DNA of 64,000 bases from Isochrysis galbana (GCA_018136815.1 CM030931.1:7519488-7583487), one strand, 5' to 3'. Positions 20,840 through 31,919 are shown, counted from the first letter of the stretch. Numbers and translations are program-made. Notes: generated from the sequence alone by a model not told the origin.

Positions 20840-21365
20840 AGTATATACTACTTTATCTTGATAGATAGAGATAGTCGCCAAAGCCTGCCTATATCTACTA
20901 TATCTAAGATATCAAGATATCTAGTCCGACGCCTCCCCCTTTAAAACTAGTAAAGTAGTCCATTGTCCATTATCCCGTTACTTCTTTTTCCGCTCCCCTC
21001 GCCGAGAGAGAGAGCCGCCAGCCGCGACACCGACTCGATGCGCATGATGCTCATCGGCTGCCTCTCCATAAGGCGTGCGAGAGCGAGATGCGGGGTTGCC
21101 CCCCTCCCTCTGTGGTGTGGCCTGCCAAGCTGTGTGGTGGCAGCATCGGTGGCGCCAAAAGCACCTGTCTCTCGGGGCGTAGCGCGCAGCATTGCGCGAG
21201 CATTGTTGCTGCAGATATAGTAGATATTAGCCTAATAGTTTGGAGCGCCCATAAATGCTATCTTGATAGATAGATAGAGATAGTGCCGATTGCTATTTTG
21301 ATAGTGATAGATGTAGATAGTCCTCAAACCCAATTACATAGTAGATATTAAGATATCTAGGTATC
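20840..21365. repeat. Cluster of short AT palindromes (ATCTAGATAT / CTATCTNNATAGATAG)
   Basis: Palindromic words such as GATATCAAGATATC, TATCTTGATAGATA and AAGATATCTAGGTATCTT occur repeatedly at 20845-20925 and 21255-21365, separated by ordinary sequence. Similar clusters lie at 24315-24420, 38225-38352 and 38940-38975. Function unknown. Confidence 0.5.
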
Positions 21366-22098
21366 TTGTTCCACACCTTACCCACCCACCCACCCATCCC
21401 ACACCACATCGCCTCCACCAATTGCCAGAAGACCCACACCACTCCCCCCCCCTCCTCTCACACACACCCGTCCGTAAGAACCGCGTTCCGCGCTAGCTGC
21501 CGGCGCGCCCTCGCAGGCAATCTCCAAGAGTGAGAGCAGCCTTGCTCTGACAGCTTCCTGCGTCCGGGGCCCTCCACCCCTTCAAAAAGTGCAGTGCCCC
21601 AGCCCCAGCCCCGAAAAAGTTTCAAAGTAGAGTGTTTGGCCGCCCAACGACTGAAGGCGACAAGGAAAACAAAAGAGAGCTCACATTTAGACCGTATTGG
21701 CGCACACGGGCTGCACATAAGTGCGCGAGGAAGCACACGAGCAAAACCTACACACGTCAACGCCACACAGTTCGATCGCGACCACGTGAAGCGCGCGGCG
21801 CATCGCACAGCTCGTTCCAAGATCTCTCATCACAAAGACAGCGGGCGGGCGGACAAGAATCGAAGGTGAGAAACCCCATCCTCAACACAAAGAATGTCGA
21901 CCCGTCCGCCACACACCATCTCGAGGTGTCGATCCGCAGCGCCATCGATGCTTTGCAGGGGTGTTAGTGTATGCCATCTGTTTGGAAAGAATGACGTCGT
22001 CACGAACGGTGCGAGCACAACAGCTTCGAGCACACATTTCCCTTATACCCAGCGGACGGTTGGTTCAGCATGACGTTGACGAGTGGTTATAGGCAAAA
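21366..22098. other. Intergenic, 3' flank of RIB43A gene
   Basis: Holds the short dispersed repeat at 21480-21536 shared with 12838-12905. No gene recognised. Confidence 0.5.
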
Positions 22099-23230
22099 TT
22101 AGCGAGAAGTCGTGTTGAATTGGTTGAAATAGTGTTCCTCAATCTTACCCGGGTAGACAACCTTGTCAAGATACTGTTTGGTGGCCTTCTGCTGCTCCGC
22201 GAGCTGCCTGTTCTCCTCCTGAACCATCTTACGCATTTCCGCACGCTTCAAATTGACCTGTGCCTCTGTTTGGCAGCGCACTTGACGAAGATACTCAAGC
22301 TCAGCGTCGACAGCAGCCTGTTGCGATTTCAAAGCTGCAGCTTTCTCAGCCTTGAGCGCTGCCTGAGCGGCCTGCTCCGCAAGAATAGCCTGCTGTTCAG
22401 CAACAGACATGCCCTTGTAGTGATCGGGGCGCAACCGGTTGGGGGCGATGAACGAATGTCCCACGGAAGGATCCTCTGTAAGAAGTGTAGAGGAGAGATT
22501 GTTTTGGATCTCCTCCACGTTGTCCTGCACCTCGGCAATCTGCGCCGCCCGTTCCCGTTCCTTCCTGGCATGTGCCAATGCGAGATTGTACTCAGCGACG
22601 GCCGTGTTCGTGGCCTTGCGCGCGCCGCGAGCCGACGCCTCCATCGACGACTTGAGCATGTCGATCTCCATCATAGACTTAGAGAACTCGGCGTCCTCCC
22701 GAGCAGCGTCAGCCTTTGCCCTCTCTTTCTCCGCAATGGCCTCCGAGCACCACTGGCGCAGCTCATCTTGCTGCGTTTTGATGCGATACGAGTGAGCCAG
22801 GTCCTCGCCGTGGAATTTTTGCAATGAGGACGCTCCCAGACGCTCATCATCATCCGAGATGCGGGCAGGCATCTCACTGCGCAAAGCATGCGGATCATGC
22901 AGGTCAAATTCACGCGAGAGCGCCTTGCCCTGCATAGTCTGCCGATACTCCTCGAGCGCTTTCAGCTTCTCTTTTTCCACGCGCATCCGCTCCTGCTCGA
23001 GATAGACCAGCTGCTGGTCCATCATCAATGTCTCTTTGTCAACAGCCGCATTGTACACAGCCTCCGCCTGCTTCATGGCCTTTTTCTCAGCGATCTGCCG
23101 GGCAAGGGCGTCCACATCAACCTTATTGTAAAGCTTAGGGTCCTTAATCCGCGCCAGCCGCTCCGCCTCACGCTTGCGCCGCTCCTCCAGCGCCAAGTCA
23201 ATCTTGTGGTCTGAGAAGGTGATGTCCGAC
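22099..23230 (-). CDS. RIB43A-like axonemal protofilament protein (first exon not resolved)
   Basis: The main exon begins at 23230 after a CGCACGCAG acceptor and ends at the stop 22099, encoding about 376 residues. It is almost entirely coiled coil. Family blocks are KIDLALEERRKREAERLARI, EYRQTMQGKALSREFDL, SSLQKFHGEDLAHSYRIK and QQDELRQWCSEAIAEKE. The end is SVGHSFIAPNRLRPDHYKGM followed by a long helix. RIB43A proteins lie in the ribbon (partition) protofilaments of ciliary doublet microtubules, so this organism builds motile flagella. The frame stays open to 23505 but only through GC-rich sequence without ATG. The true start lies in an upstream exon that must donate two bases, and I could not choose it with confidence. 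Confidence 0.85.
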
Positions 23231-24690
23231 CTGCGTGCGGCAGAACAGCAATTGTTATGGCCTGCAATCGAGGGCGTATGGTGCGATGCGCGCCGGCATG
23301 GGGGCGGCAGATGCAGCTGAGCAAAAAGGATGTGCACGCCGCGCCTCCGCCCTTCTACCCCACTGCGCGCGAGCCTCGCACGCGCACATGGTGGCAGTGG
23401 GAAGGTGCCTGCCAGCGAGGGGCCTGTCCTTCTGCCTGCGCGCAGCCAGCGGTGGTGGCGGTCGGGCCGCAACGGATCTGCAGAGCGAGACAAGAAAACG
23501 TCCACGCCGCACTGTGTAGCAATACTCTATTTAGGGTGAAGTATGCGCTGCCCTATGCCCTATGACTTCCAAGGCTTGTATTACTACTGGTAGTAGTTAG
23601 TTTTAAACCCCTTCATAATCAGCCCTTTCCCCCACAACCACAACGGCCTTATCTCAGTATGTCAAGAAGAATGGAAGTGGTTACTACGCCCCAGCAGAAT
23701 GAATGACGAAGCCTCGGGAACCCTGCCAGCGGGAGTGTGTTGTATTCCTGCCCATCTGAAGGCTGTAGGCATGAATATTCGTGTAAGGTGCGCGCTCATA
23801 ATTACAATTGAACAGTTCCCCGTGTTGCCACTGACGCACAAGACACACAGATTCGGATTCCCCATGGTCTCAAGTCCAGGTTTGCAGATTTTGGTCTCGA
23901 AATTTGCGATTCGAATTTTGTTTTTGCTGTTACTATAATTGTTGGCTCGTTTAAGGTAATAAACCGGCATGACTTCGACTTCTCGTTCTGCAGTTGCTCT
24001 GCGAGACTCTCTCTCTCTCTCTCTCTCCGTCCGCCTCTCCTCGGCCGACGGCAGGAAGATTCGTCCAAAACATTCTCCGGTCCCAAGATATCTCGTGGGG
24101 GGTCTCTCCGCGCTCCGCGAGGGAAAGGACGCGATCTCGCTCCGAGATTGGCCTCGCGCCCTCCCACGCTGCCCCGCCGTGCCCTCGGTCCCTCGCCCCC
24201 CCCCGCGGCAGGTTCTTTCCCTCGGCGTGCCGTCCGTCGCCTCCGGCCCTCTTCTCTTACCTTCTCTTGATGTCATCAAATGTTCCATGACCGTCTGTTG
24301 TTAAGGCTATGAATATGATACCAAGATATCTAGATATCTTGGCATCTAGGGCCCTTTTGCCACTATCTATATCTATCTAGATAGGGCCTGGCCAGTATCT
24401 ATATCTATCTAGATAGGCTCCGAGCGAGAACCTACTATTTACCAAATATTAGGCCGTTTCGGTGCGCCGGCGGGGCTCCAGTAGCGCCGCGGCGCGCACA
24501 CCGTGTTCGCGTGCTACGCACGCGCCACTACACGCTAAAGCTAGGAAGCACTACCACAGAGCTTCATTGGCAGGTGTAAGTATAGCTACATACATGCAAG
24601 TACAAGTACATGTACATCTATCACACCACACTCCGCCCACGAGTGAGATGCCCATTCTTTTGATTCTTCTGAAATTCACGACATAGTTGC
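23231..24690. other. RIB43A upstream region and intergenic sequence
   Basis: Should contain the first exon of the RIB43A gene. A CT tract lies at 24006-24030 and AT palindromes at 24315-24420 (CAAGATATCTAGATATCTTG, then paired CTATCTAGATAG words). No other supported gene. Confidence 0.5.
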
Positions 24691-24699
24691 CGCCGCGGT

Positions 24700-26506
24700 T
24701 ACTTCATCCACCCTCACCGCTCGCCGCCAACAAGCAAACGATAGGCTCGCTCGTCAAACATCGGAATCTTCGGAGTCGATTACCTCCTCGTATCTCGATG
24801 TGGGTGTGCCTCATGCCGACGAATTGCGTCAAGCGCTCTCTACCGACGAGCTCGCTAGCTCGATCCTTTCTGAACTCGAGTCGATCCTTCCGAAAGCTCA
24901 CGTTTCGATCACCGCCGATCTGGTCTCTGACTCTAATAATAAAACAACTGAGCGTTAGTACCACTACTCCCACTAGCCCGGTACCAACACGACAGCCCTC
25001 AGCGCACCTGCCCGTACACCTTGGCGCGTGCTGTTGACACAGATACATACTCCTATGCACCCCTCCAAATCTCCCCCCTCGCATGCCCCCGGCTCCCATT
25101 CTAACTCCCCACAAGTTAAAATGAGGGAAAACCCATTGAGGCGGACCGGTCGACGCCGGCCGACTCTCCGGGAAAAAGCACCGGGGGGGGGGGGGGGGAG
25201 GAACCTCTCGTCGTGAAGAAGAACGGCCCTTACAGCTCTCGCCGCGAGCTGTCCTCGAGAAATAAAAGACTGCGCCTCGAGATACCTGCCACCTTGGTTC
25301 CCGTAGGCGTCTTGAGTCTCCCCCTTCTCATCTTCCTCCTGTCGCCAGCCGCCCCTCTCCGCCCGTTTGCTAACGCAAACGGGTCTCGTTTCTCACCACA
25401 CTCCATCGGGGGGGGGTGCAAATCCCCCCCTCTCCCTCGCTTCGCTCTCTTCCACCTCTCTCCCTGCGGCGCGTCGCCATGCGCCATGCGGCGCGCCACG
25501 GCCTGCTCTCAGAGGTCCTTCAGGGGCACCCAGTGGGCCAGCAAGAGCAGCTCAGGGGGCAGTGGAGGCTGGGGCTCAGCCCCTGGCCCCCCCTGCCTCT
25601 CCCTCGCTCGCCTCGCTGGCCTTGGGTGCCACCCAGAGGCCCCTGTCTGCCTGGCGACCAGGGGTGGGGGGGGGAGTCAGTACGAGAGTAGGCCCATGCG
25701 GGCCTGGGAGTGCGGCTCGCGACCCGCGCCCACTGGGGGTCTGGGTTGTTGTGATGAATGCCCTGCTCATGCCAGAAGGCAGAGCTTGGGGTTGACCGAC
25801 AGGCCCCCCGGAGGGGAGTTGGTGCCTGAGAGGGGGGACGCGAGGAGGCGCCCCCCCATGCTGAACTAAGTATAAACTTAGTTGATGGTCTCTGACTCTA
25901 GCTCGTCGTCGAGGAAAAGTTCCCGATTCCTCCTTCGCGATGGCCTACTCTACTACCGCTCCTCAGAAGCGGAAGAGGCTCCTCTTCGTTTATACATTCC
26001 GGAGTCCTTTCGTGACACGTACCTCCGCGCCTACCATGACCACCTTGGTCACCCAGGTGCGACAAGGATGTCTACCCTACTTCGTTCTCGAGTGTACTGG
26101 CCTGGCTTGTCCGCCTCTGTATCGGAATACGTTCGAGAGTGCCACGAATGCACTCTTGGCAAACCGTTACCGCGACCGCTCGCCCATCCATCCGGTCTTT
26201 CCATCGGATCCTATCCTTTCGACGTCGTCTATTGCGATATTCTTTCGATGGCGCCCACTCACGATTTCGTATCCGGCCGCTCCGGTTTTGATAAGCTGAT
26301 TGTTTTCGTCGATTCTCTCTCTCGTTGGATTGAAGCTGAGCCTTGCAACGGTAACCCCTCGTCCGCGAAATGTCTAGACGTCTTCATGCGTCTCATCGTA
26401 TCTCGTTATGGAGTCCCTCGCCAACTTCGAACCGACGCCGGCTCGAATCTTTGCTCTCGATTAGTCGACCGAATTCTCAAAGCGACCGGCGCGGACTTGA
26501 GCGGGT
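24700..26506 (+). pseudogene. Gypsy-type pol fragment (integrase) split by a retroposon
   Basis: One frame runs from about 24700 to 24935, is interrupted by the family-A insertion 24936-25885, and continues from 25901 to about 26506. When the insert and one copy of the TSD are removed, the frame reads through without a break (ITADLVSDSSSSSRKSSRF...). The product shows RDGLLYYR, the integrase zinc finger (AYHDHLGHPGATRM ... ECHECTLGKP) and the DDE core starts YPFDVVYCDIL and SRYGVPRQLRTDAGSN. The right end is cut by a family-B fragment before the catalytic glutamate. Gypsy/Metaviridae-type integrase is certain; the exact clade is not. Confidence 0.88.
24936..25885 (-). mobile_element. Family-A retroposon inserted in gypsy pol, 15-bp TSD
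   Basis: 950 bp flanked by perfect 15-bp repeats TGGTCTCTGACTCTA (24921-24935, 25886-25900). On the minus strand the 5' end is a perfect hairpin AACTAAGT / ACTTAGTT (25864-25883) and the 3' end is CAGTTGTTTTATTATTA. Because excision restores the pol frame, the boundaries are fixed to within a base or two. Confidence 0.93.
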
Positions 26507-26661
26507 CCTGAACAGGGGGGCCCAGGGGGAGGAGGGGCTGGTCGGACGGATGGGCTGGCCACGACAGGCCAGGGCGGGCGAGTCAGGCGGTCCTGTGGGG
26601 AGAGGAGTGAGTCAGTAGGGCGGTGTGCTCCTGGCAAGCCATCAGGCGTGCCAGGAGAGTG

Positions 26662-27536
26662 ATAATAATAATAATCAATGTTATATCCTAGCCAACCCCA
26701 CTAGCTAATTGGACATAACGTCTCAGTCCCGGAATCCCGCCATGCCTGACGGGCCAAGTGTCCGAGTGATACCGGGGGGTGGGGGCACTGCCCCCTCCCC
26801 TCGATATTTGTCCTCCCCCCAGTGCATGCACCGGCCCCGCGCACCCCAGCGCGTCCTCTCCTCGAGTCCACGCTGGGGGAAAACCCCTTTCGGGTAAAAG
26901 CAACGCAGGGGGGGGGGGGGCATTCGTGAGATAGGAGCCCAGAAGCGCTAATCTCCCTCGCTGGAGCGAGTGGCCGCGGCGAGCCGCGGCCCTTCCCTCC
27001 TGGCTCTGGCGCCCCCGTCTTCTCTTACCCAAACGGGGCGAGAAGACACGTTTCTGCCGGAGGGGAGAGCTGCCGCTCCCCCCTCCCCTCCCTCTTCCCT
27101 TTTCCTCCTCTCTTCCCTGCGGCGGGGGCCCATGGCGCGCGCCTGCGGCCCCTCTTCAGGTCCCCAGGAGGCCGGCAGGGGCCTGGGAGCACAGCTCAGG
27201 GGGCAGGTGAGGCTGGGGCATGGCCCTGGCCCCTCCTGCCTCTCCCTCGCTGGCTCTCGAGCCCCTGCCAGTCGACTGGAGCTGGCTGGGGGGTCCTGAT
27301 CAGGGGGGCCCAGGGGGAGGAGGGGCTGGTCAGAGGGATGGGCAGGCCACGACGGGCCAGGGCGGGCGAGTCAGGCGGGCCTGTGGGGAGAGGAATGGGT
27401 CAGCAGGGCTGTGTGCTCCTGGCAAGCCATCAGGCGTGCCAGGAGAGTGGGTGGTTCCTCCCCCATGGCAGGGGAGGAGTGGAGAGAGAGGTGGGCTCGT
27501 GCCCCCCCCATGGGCGAACTAAGTATAAACTTAGTT
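26662..27536 (-). mobile_element. Family-B retroposon, complete, 16-bp TSD
   Basis: 875 bp flanked by GCGTGCCAGGAGAGTG at 26646-26661 and 27537-27552. On the minus strand it starts with a perfect hairpin (AACTAAGT / ACTTAGTT, 27517-27536) directly at the TSD and ends at the left in AACATTGATTATTATTAT. The hairpin is nearly the same as in family A, but the interior and 3' end differ. This suggests shared 5' ends and separate 3' ends. No coding capacity was recognised. Confidence 0.92.
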
Positions 27537-27555
27537 GCGTGCCAGGAGAGTGAGT

Positions 27556-27754
27556 CCTAGATGGGAAATACGGTGCTGGGTCCTGCAAATACAGCCAAAT
27601 ACATATGTATTTGGCCTCAGGCCAAATACATTTCAAATACAAATACATTCGAGGCCTACAACCAAGCACAACCCAGGACGCGCTTCAAATACAGCCAAAT
27701 ACATATGTATTTGGCCAGAGGCCAAATACGGTAGATACGTATTTCCCATCTAGG
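27556..27754. mobile_element. MITE with 16-bp TIRs and 8-bp TSD (hAT-like)
   Basis: 199 bp with perfect TIRs CCTAGATGGGAAATAC / GTATTTCCCATCTAGG and 8-bp TSD GAGTGAGT (27548-27555 and 27755-27762). The inside repeats palindromic blocks around CAAATACATATGTATTTG. An 8-bp TSD is typical of hAT elements. A diverged copy lies at 57943-60610, split by the copia element. Confidence 0.88.
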
Positions 27755-27868
27755 GAGTGAGTGGTTTCTCCCCCATGGCAGGGGAGAGGGGAGGAGTGGA
27801 GGAGTGGAGAGAGGGGGGGGGCTCGTGCCCCCCCATGGGCGAACTAAGTATCTAAGTATAGACTTAGT

Positions 27869-28314
27869 TGGCTTACGGCGTAAGCTTACGGGGCTTAGAA
27901 AGTAAAGATCACAGTAGAGGACGGAGAGTCATTCGTGACAGTCCCATATTCGACGGAACGTGACCTCTAGACCCGGCAATCCACATACATGCCACATGTG
28001 TTCATGTGTTGCGCCAGGGCGAGGAGGGAGTCCTCCAACTCCAACTCCTGCGCGGTGTAGGGTGTAGGGAAGAGTGAAGAGTGGGCATCCCAGCAGCGAG
28101 ATCGCTCTTTCAACCGAGTACCAGCGGATTCTTGTTTTGCAGAGCGGTTGTAAGAGGGTTGAAGGAGCTGTTCCAACACCGCTCCTCAAACCTTACGAGT
28201 TACGAGCTTACGAGAACCTTGCAAAAATCCTCTAATAGCTCTACAACCATTTACAAAACTATTACTAGTAATAGGTTCCGAACACCTCTTGCGCACGACG
28301 TGGACGCCGCGCCC
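27869..28314 (+). promoter_or_regulatory. Upstream region of NOC4 gene
   Basis: About 450 bp without repeats or another gene. The open frame extends to 28081, but the first ATG consistent with the family is 28315. No core promoter motif was recognised. Confidence 0.4.
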
Positions 28315-29994
28315 ATGCCGTCGGCGGCGGCGGACGGCTTCTCGTCCGTCGAGCAAGTGCGCGAGGCGGAGGCTCGTCTGCTGCGCGACCGGCGGCTGGC
28401 GAATGAGCTGCTCGACCTTATGGACGCCACGTTCACCGCCCATGACAACGCGCTTCGACTGGCCGCCACCCAGGCATGTCGTTCGCTCTTTGCCACATGG
28501 GCTGCAGCTGGCGAGATGCGTATCGGGCCGCGCGGCGAGGAGACGCAAGGGGAGCTGGCCTCCGATGTCGCTTTCGAAGCAGCAGCTGCTGCTGGTGACA
28601 GCGTCGAGTCGCGTCGCGCGCAGGCGCTCAAGGCCTATCGCGAGTGGCTGGAGGAGAAGTACAAGCGCTTTGTCAGCTTGCTCTGTGAGCAGCTTTGCAA
28701 CTCTGATGCGTTGCCCGCGCTTCGACTGCTCGCACTCGACTCGTTGATGCTGCTTGCTGCCGCTGAAGTCCGCTATGCGCGGCCTGGCCGCGGCTTGTAC
28801 CACGCCGCCTTGGGTGCCACCTCGGGAGCTCTTGCGCAATTACTCGGCAGAGTGGTGTCCAGTGGCTCCTCTCTCCCGGCGACTGTGCTCCATCGCTTCC
28901 GCGACGCACACGCACAGAAGCTTGACGTCGCGTACTATCTGATGAGGCACGTGCAACGCCTCGCCAAGCCAAATTCGGAGAAGGCTGCCTCGAGTCCTGC
29001 ACGTGCGGAACGACTGCTCGAACTCATGATGCTCGTCACACCACCTGCATCGGATGTTGCACCTGCCGAAGCCCAATTTCTGGTCTCACCTAGGGATGAC
29101 GCTGGAAGCGAGCCCGAACAGTGGTCCACAACCGCGCGTAGTCTGCTGCAGCGCCAGCGCCACCAGAAGGAGTTTTGCGATGCTTGGCGCGCCCTGCTCA
29201 AGCTCCCGCTTCCCGGACGTGCATACCGCCGTGTGCTGATCACTCTCCCCGAGGGCATCCTGCCTTATGTGCCAAAGCCGCTCCGCTTCTGCGATCTCCT
29301 TTCGGATGGTTACAGCAGGGGGGGAGTTGAGGCGCTCCTATCTCTCAAGGGCCTCTTCGTTTTGATGCACAAGCATAACCTCGAGTACCCACAATTTTAC
29401 CGACAGCTATATACCCTCGTCAGACCCTCTGCACTCTGTGGAGCCTACCGTGAGCGATTCGCGCTCGAACTCGATCTCTTCCTATCGTCATCGGGCCTGC
29501 CTGCTTACGTTTCCGCCGCTTTCGCCAAGCGTCTGGGCCGGCTGGCACTGGGAGTCCCACCGAATGGTGCGGCGCTGGCTTGCGGCATTGTGTACAACCT
29601 CTTGTTGAGGCAGCAACCCGTTCGCTTGCTCGTTCATAAAGTTGCCGATGGAGGCGTCGCTGCCTTCCCTGTAGGCGCTGATTCATTCGTTGAGGACGAG
29701 GATGACCCAAGGCTGACTGGGGCGTTAGACTCGTGCTTGTGGGAGATCGACACGCTGCGCCATCACTACTGTCCGACCGTTTCGTCGATTGCCAAAATGT
29801 TTGCCAAGCCCTTCTCGCAAACCACGCGGAAGGTTGAGCTCCAACCTCTCGCCGCCTTGTCCGCCGACTCACTCATGAAGGTCGAGCTGAATCGTCGATT
29901 GAAGCGTGCGCCGCTCGCCCATACACTGGCTCAGCCTGTTGGGGCAGGCTCTGGAGCAGGCTCCTCCGGTCTAGCCAAACTATGGGTAGAGTAA
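28315..29994 (+). CDS. NOC4: Nucleolar complex protein 4 (NOC4/NOC4L), CBF/MAK21 domain
   Basis: Single exon, 559 residues, close to yeast Noc4 (552) and human NOC4L (516). The N-terminal two-thirds is helical. The CBF/MAK21/Noc domain spans about residues 300-490, with FCDAWRALLKLPLPGRAYRRVL, PLRFCDLLSDGYSRGGVEALLSLKGLF and PQFYRQLYTLV. It ends with LWEIDTLRHHYCPTVSSIAKMF and LNRRLKRAP, both typical of Noc4. The protein forms a complex with Nop14 in the nucleolus and is needed for 40S subunit maturation. The start at 28315 (MPSAAADGFSS) is the first ATG; the preceding open frame lacks conservation. Confidence 0.9.
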   Translation: MPSAAADGFSSVEQVREAEARLLRDRRLANELLDLMDATFTAHDNALRLAATQACRSLFATWAAAGEMRIGPRGEETQGELASDVAFEAAAAAGDSVESRRAQALKAYREWLEEKYKRFVSLLCEQLCNSDALPALRLLALDSLMLLAAAEVRYARPGRGLYHAALGATSGALAQLLGRVVSSGSSLPATVLHRFRDAHAQKLDVAYYLMRHVQRLAKPNSEKAASSPARAERLLELMMLVTPPASDVAPAEAQFLVSPRDDAGSEPEQWSTTARSLLQRQRHQKEFCDAWRALLKLPLPGRAYRRVLITLPEGILPYVPKPLRFCDLLSDGYSRGGVEALLSLKGLFVLMHKHNLEYPQFYRQLYTLVRPSALCGAYRERFALELDLFLSSSGLPAYVSAAFAKRLGRLALGVPPNGAALACGIVYNLLLRQQPVRLLVHKVADGGVAAFPVGADSFVEDEDDPRLTGALDSCLWEIDTLRHHYCPTVSSIAKMFAKPFSQTTRKVELQPLAALSADSLMKVELNRRLKRAPLAHTLAQPVGAGSGAGSSGLAKLWVE

Positions 29995-31033
29995 AGCAAT
30001 GGGCCAAACTATGGGTAGATTTAAGTAAACAGCGCACCATGAACGTCATGCACTCTTGAGGCAGCTTCAGAGAGGGGCTATGCGGCAGTCTCGACCCCTC
30101 AAATTAATGACGAGCAAGGAAATCTTCTGCCATGGCCTCTCGCTCCTCGCAACGTGGTCATCATGCGAAGGGGACAGAGTGATGCCGTCCATAGAGGGTT
30201 CCCTGGCCGAGAGAGACAAGGAACTAGACGTTGCCTCTCAAGAGCAAACCAACCTCTCGCAAAAGCAGTTCTTAGGAGATGTCGGATTGGGAAATGTCAA
30301 ACTCCCAAGAGTGAATCGCGGTCACAAGAGCTCTTGAGGAAAATATTGAGGCGATTCCGTGAGCTAATTTTTTTTCATGGAGTAGGAGTGCCTTGCGGTA
30401 GGTGTAGGTCAAGCAACTCGGCTGCATGTTTCCCTCGCCCCTCGGTGAGTGATAGGCGAGCGGGTATGGTTGTTGTTGATATTGAGAAGAATCTTGATCG
30501 TGCGGGGAAAGTCGAAAGAAGCAAAGGACCCCGGCTTTGGGGCGACGTACAGATGGTAGACCTTTTTTTTGCCTTGGGTGACTAGGATTAGGATACCGGA
30601 TACCCTTCGCTTCGGAGGTCGTTTGCCTTCATTTGGTAGCCCCCCGAACCCTGGGAAGAAATGCCCTTGGGGACGAGTGCGCGACTGGCCCAGCAGCAAG
30701 GGGCGTGGCCCACACCTTGCAAAAAGACCAGTACGGCGAGGCGGTTTAACACTTAGGGAGCGGAGACCCGCGACGGTGGGTGGAGGTTGGGGGAGAGATA
30801 GGAGCAGAGAAGAAGCTAGCGTAGATAACCTATTTGTGCACCCCGGGGGTAAAGCACCGAAAGTGTTAGACACCCTCTACATGTTGGCATGGAGATTCAT
30901 ACTAACGGATTTTTACAGGATACATTATGATGGTATCGGATTCTCAGAAGAATCGGTACTTATAAGGATAATCGAAAGATTCACGAAGCTAGGTACTAGG
31001 TAGGGCCAAAGCCAAAGCCAAAGCCCTGCTGTT
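29995..31033. other. Intergenic with LINE ORF1 remnant
   Basis: Except for the ORF1 remnant near 30470-30590, nothing recognisable was seen. Frames on the plus strand at 30056-30585 have no family features. Confidence 0.5.
30470..30590 (-). pseudogene. LINE-like ORF1 fragment
   Basis: The minus strand encodes LVTQGKKKVYHLYVAPKPGSF then FDFPRTIKILLN. This matches the block VTQGKKEVYHLYVTPKQGSF of copy 1 (about 6100-6200). Only about 40 codons are preserved. Confidence 0.8.
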
Positions 31034-31677
31034 CGCGAATACGACAGACTCGGCTAGGACCGCCCGAGCGGGGATGGGCAGGCAACCGAAGAAAAGGGTA
31101 GCAGAAGGGTAGATATCAACGTTCTACACCCTCTTTCCACAACGGGGTCTAGTGGCGAGATAAAACCCAGCGGGGAATTCCTAGAACTAGCCACCGCAAA
31201 CTGCTGAGAGTGGCACATGTCGTGGAGGAACCCAAACAAAGGGAAGCACATCTAAGCCGTGAAGGGCTCGCATGCACCCCGACAGCGACTCTAACCTAAA
31301 CGCAACCCGCACTCCAAGAGCGAGAGATGGCGCCCCCCACGCTGCCGACCACCCGCGCGAATACGACAGACTCGGCTAGGACCGCCCGAGCGGGGATGGG
31401 CAGGCAACCGAAGAAAAGGGTAGCAGAAGGGTAGATATCAACGTTCTACACCCTCTTTCCACAACGGGGTCTAGTGGCGAGATAAAACCCAGCGGGGAAT
31501 TCCTAGAACTAGCCACCGCAAACTGCTGAGAGTGGCACATGTCGTGGAGGAACCCAAACAAAGGGAAGCACATCTAAGCCGTGAAGGGCTCGCATGCACC
31601 CCGACAGCGACTCTAACCTAAACGCAACCCGCACTCCAAGAGCGAGAGATGGCGCCCCCCACGCTGCCGACCACCCG
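31034..31677. repeat. Perfect 322-bp tandem duplication
   Basis: 31034-31355 and 31356-31677 appear identical by eye. The unit begins CGCGAATACGACAGACTCGG and ends GCTGCCGACCACCCG. It has no recognisable protein, rRNA or tRNA content. Either a very recent duplication or an assembly artefact. Confidence 0.85.
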
Positions 31678-31919
31678 CCCCACCAAAACAGACTTACAAC
31701 AGGCCTATCCGGAGCACCCACGCTCTAGGCACTAGGCCCGTGGTAGTTAGTGCACCAGGGCCGGAGCCCGGAAACCGAAAATGAAGGAAGGAATGAAGGA
31801 GGGCAAGGGAGCAGGTGGAGGGAGGGAACTTAAGGGCGATGTCGGAGTAGAGGAAGGGGAACCTTGAGCTAGTAGGTGTGTAGCCCGGAATCTTCAGATT
31901 TTTTTTTGGCGCACGAGGT

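Larger units (their letters stand above)
26507..27862 (-). mobile_element. Older family-B retroposon, interrupted
   Basis: Two blocks, 26507-26661 and 27537-27862, form one family-B copy split by a younger copy of the same family. The right end is the 5' hairpin AACTAAG / CTTAGTT, with an internal duplication of TCTAAGTAT in its loop (about 27843-27868). The left end lies in the gypsy fragment and lacks the family 3' tail, so this copy kept its 5' end and lost its 3' end. Its right block also carries a 199-bp MITE. Confidence 0.7.

Noticed and set aside
23231-23505. Extension of RIB43A to position 23505
   Set aside because: The frame has no ATG there (GTG only), the sequence is not family-like, and an acceptor site marks 23230 as an exon start.
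25864-25885. Hairpin at element end as a Helitron 3' end
   Set aside because: Helitrons make no target duplication and end in CTRR after the hairpin; here a 15-bp TSD flanks the element and the opposite end has a simple TTA tail.
31054-31573. Two identical 65-residue minus-strand frames as a tandem gene pair
   Set aside because: Both lie in the 322-bp duplication; no family features or start support, so the duplication explains the identity.
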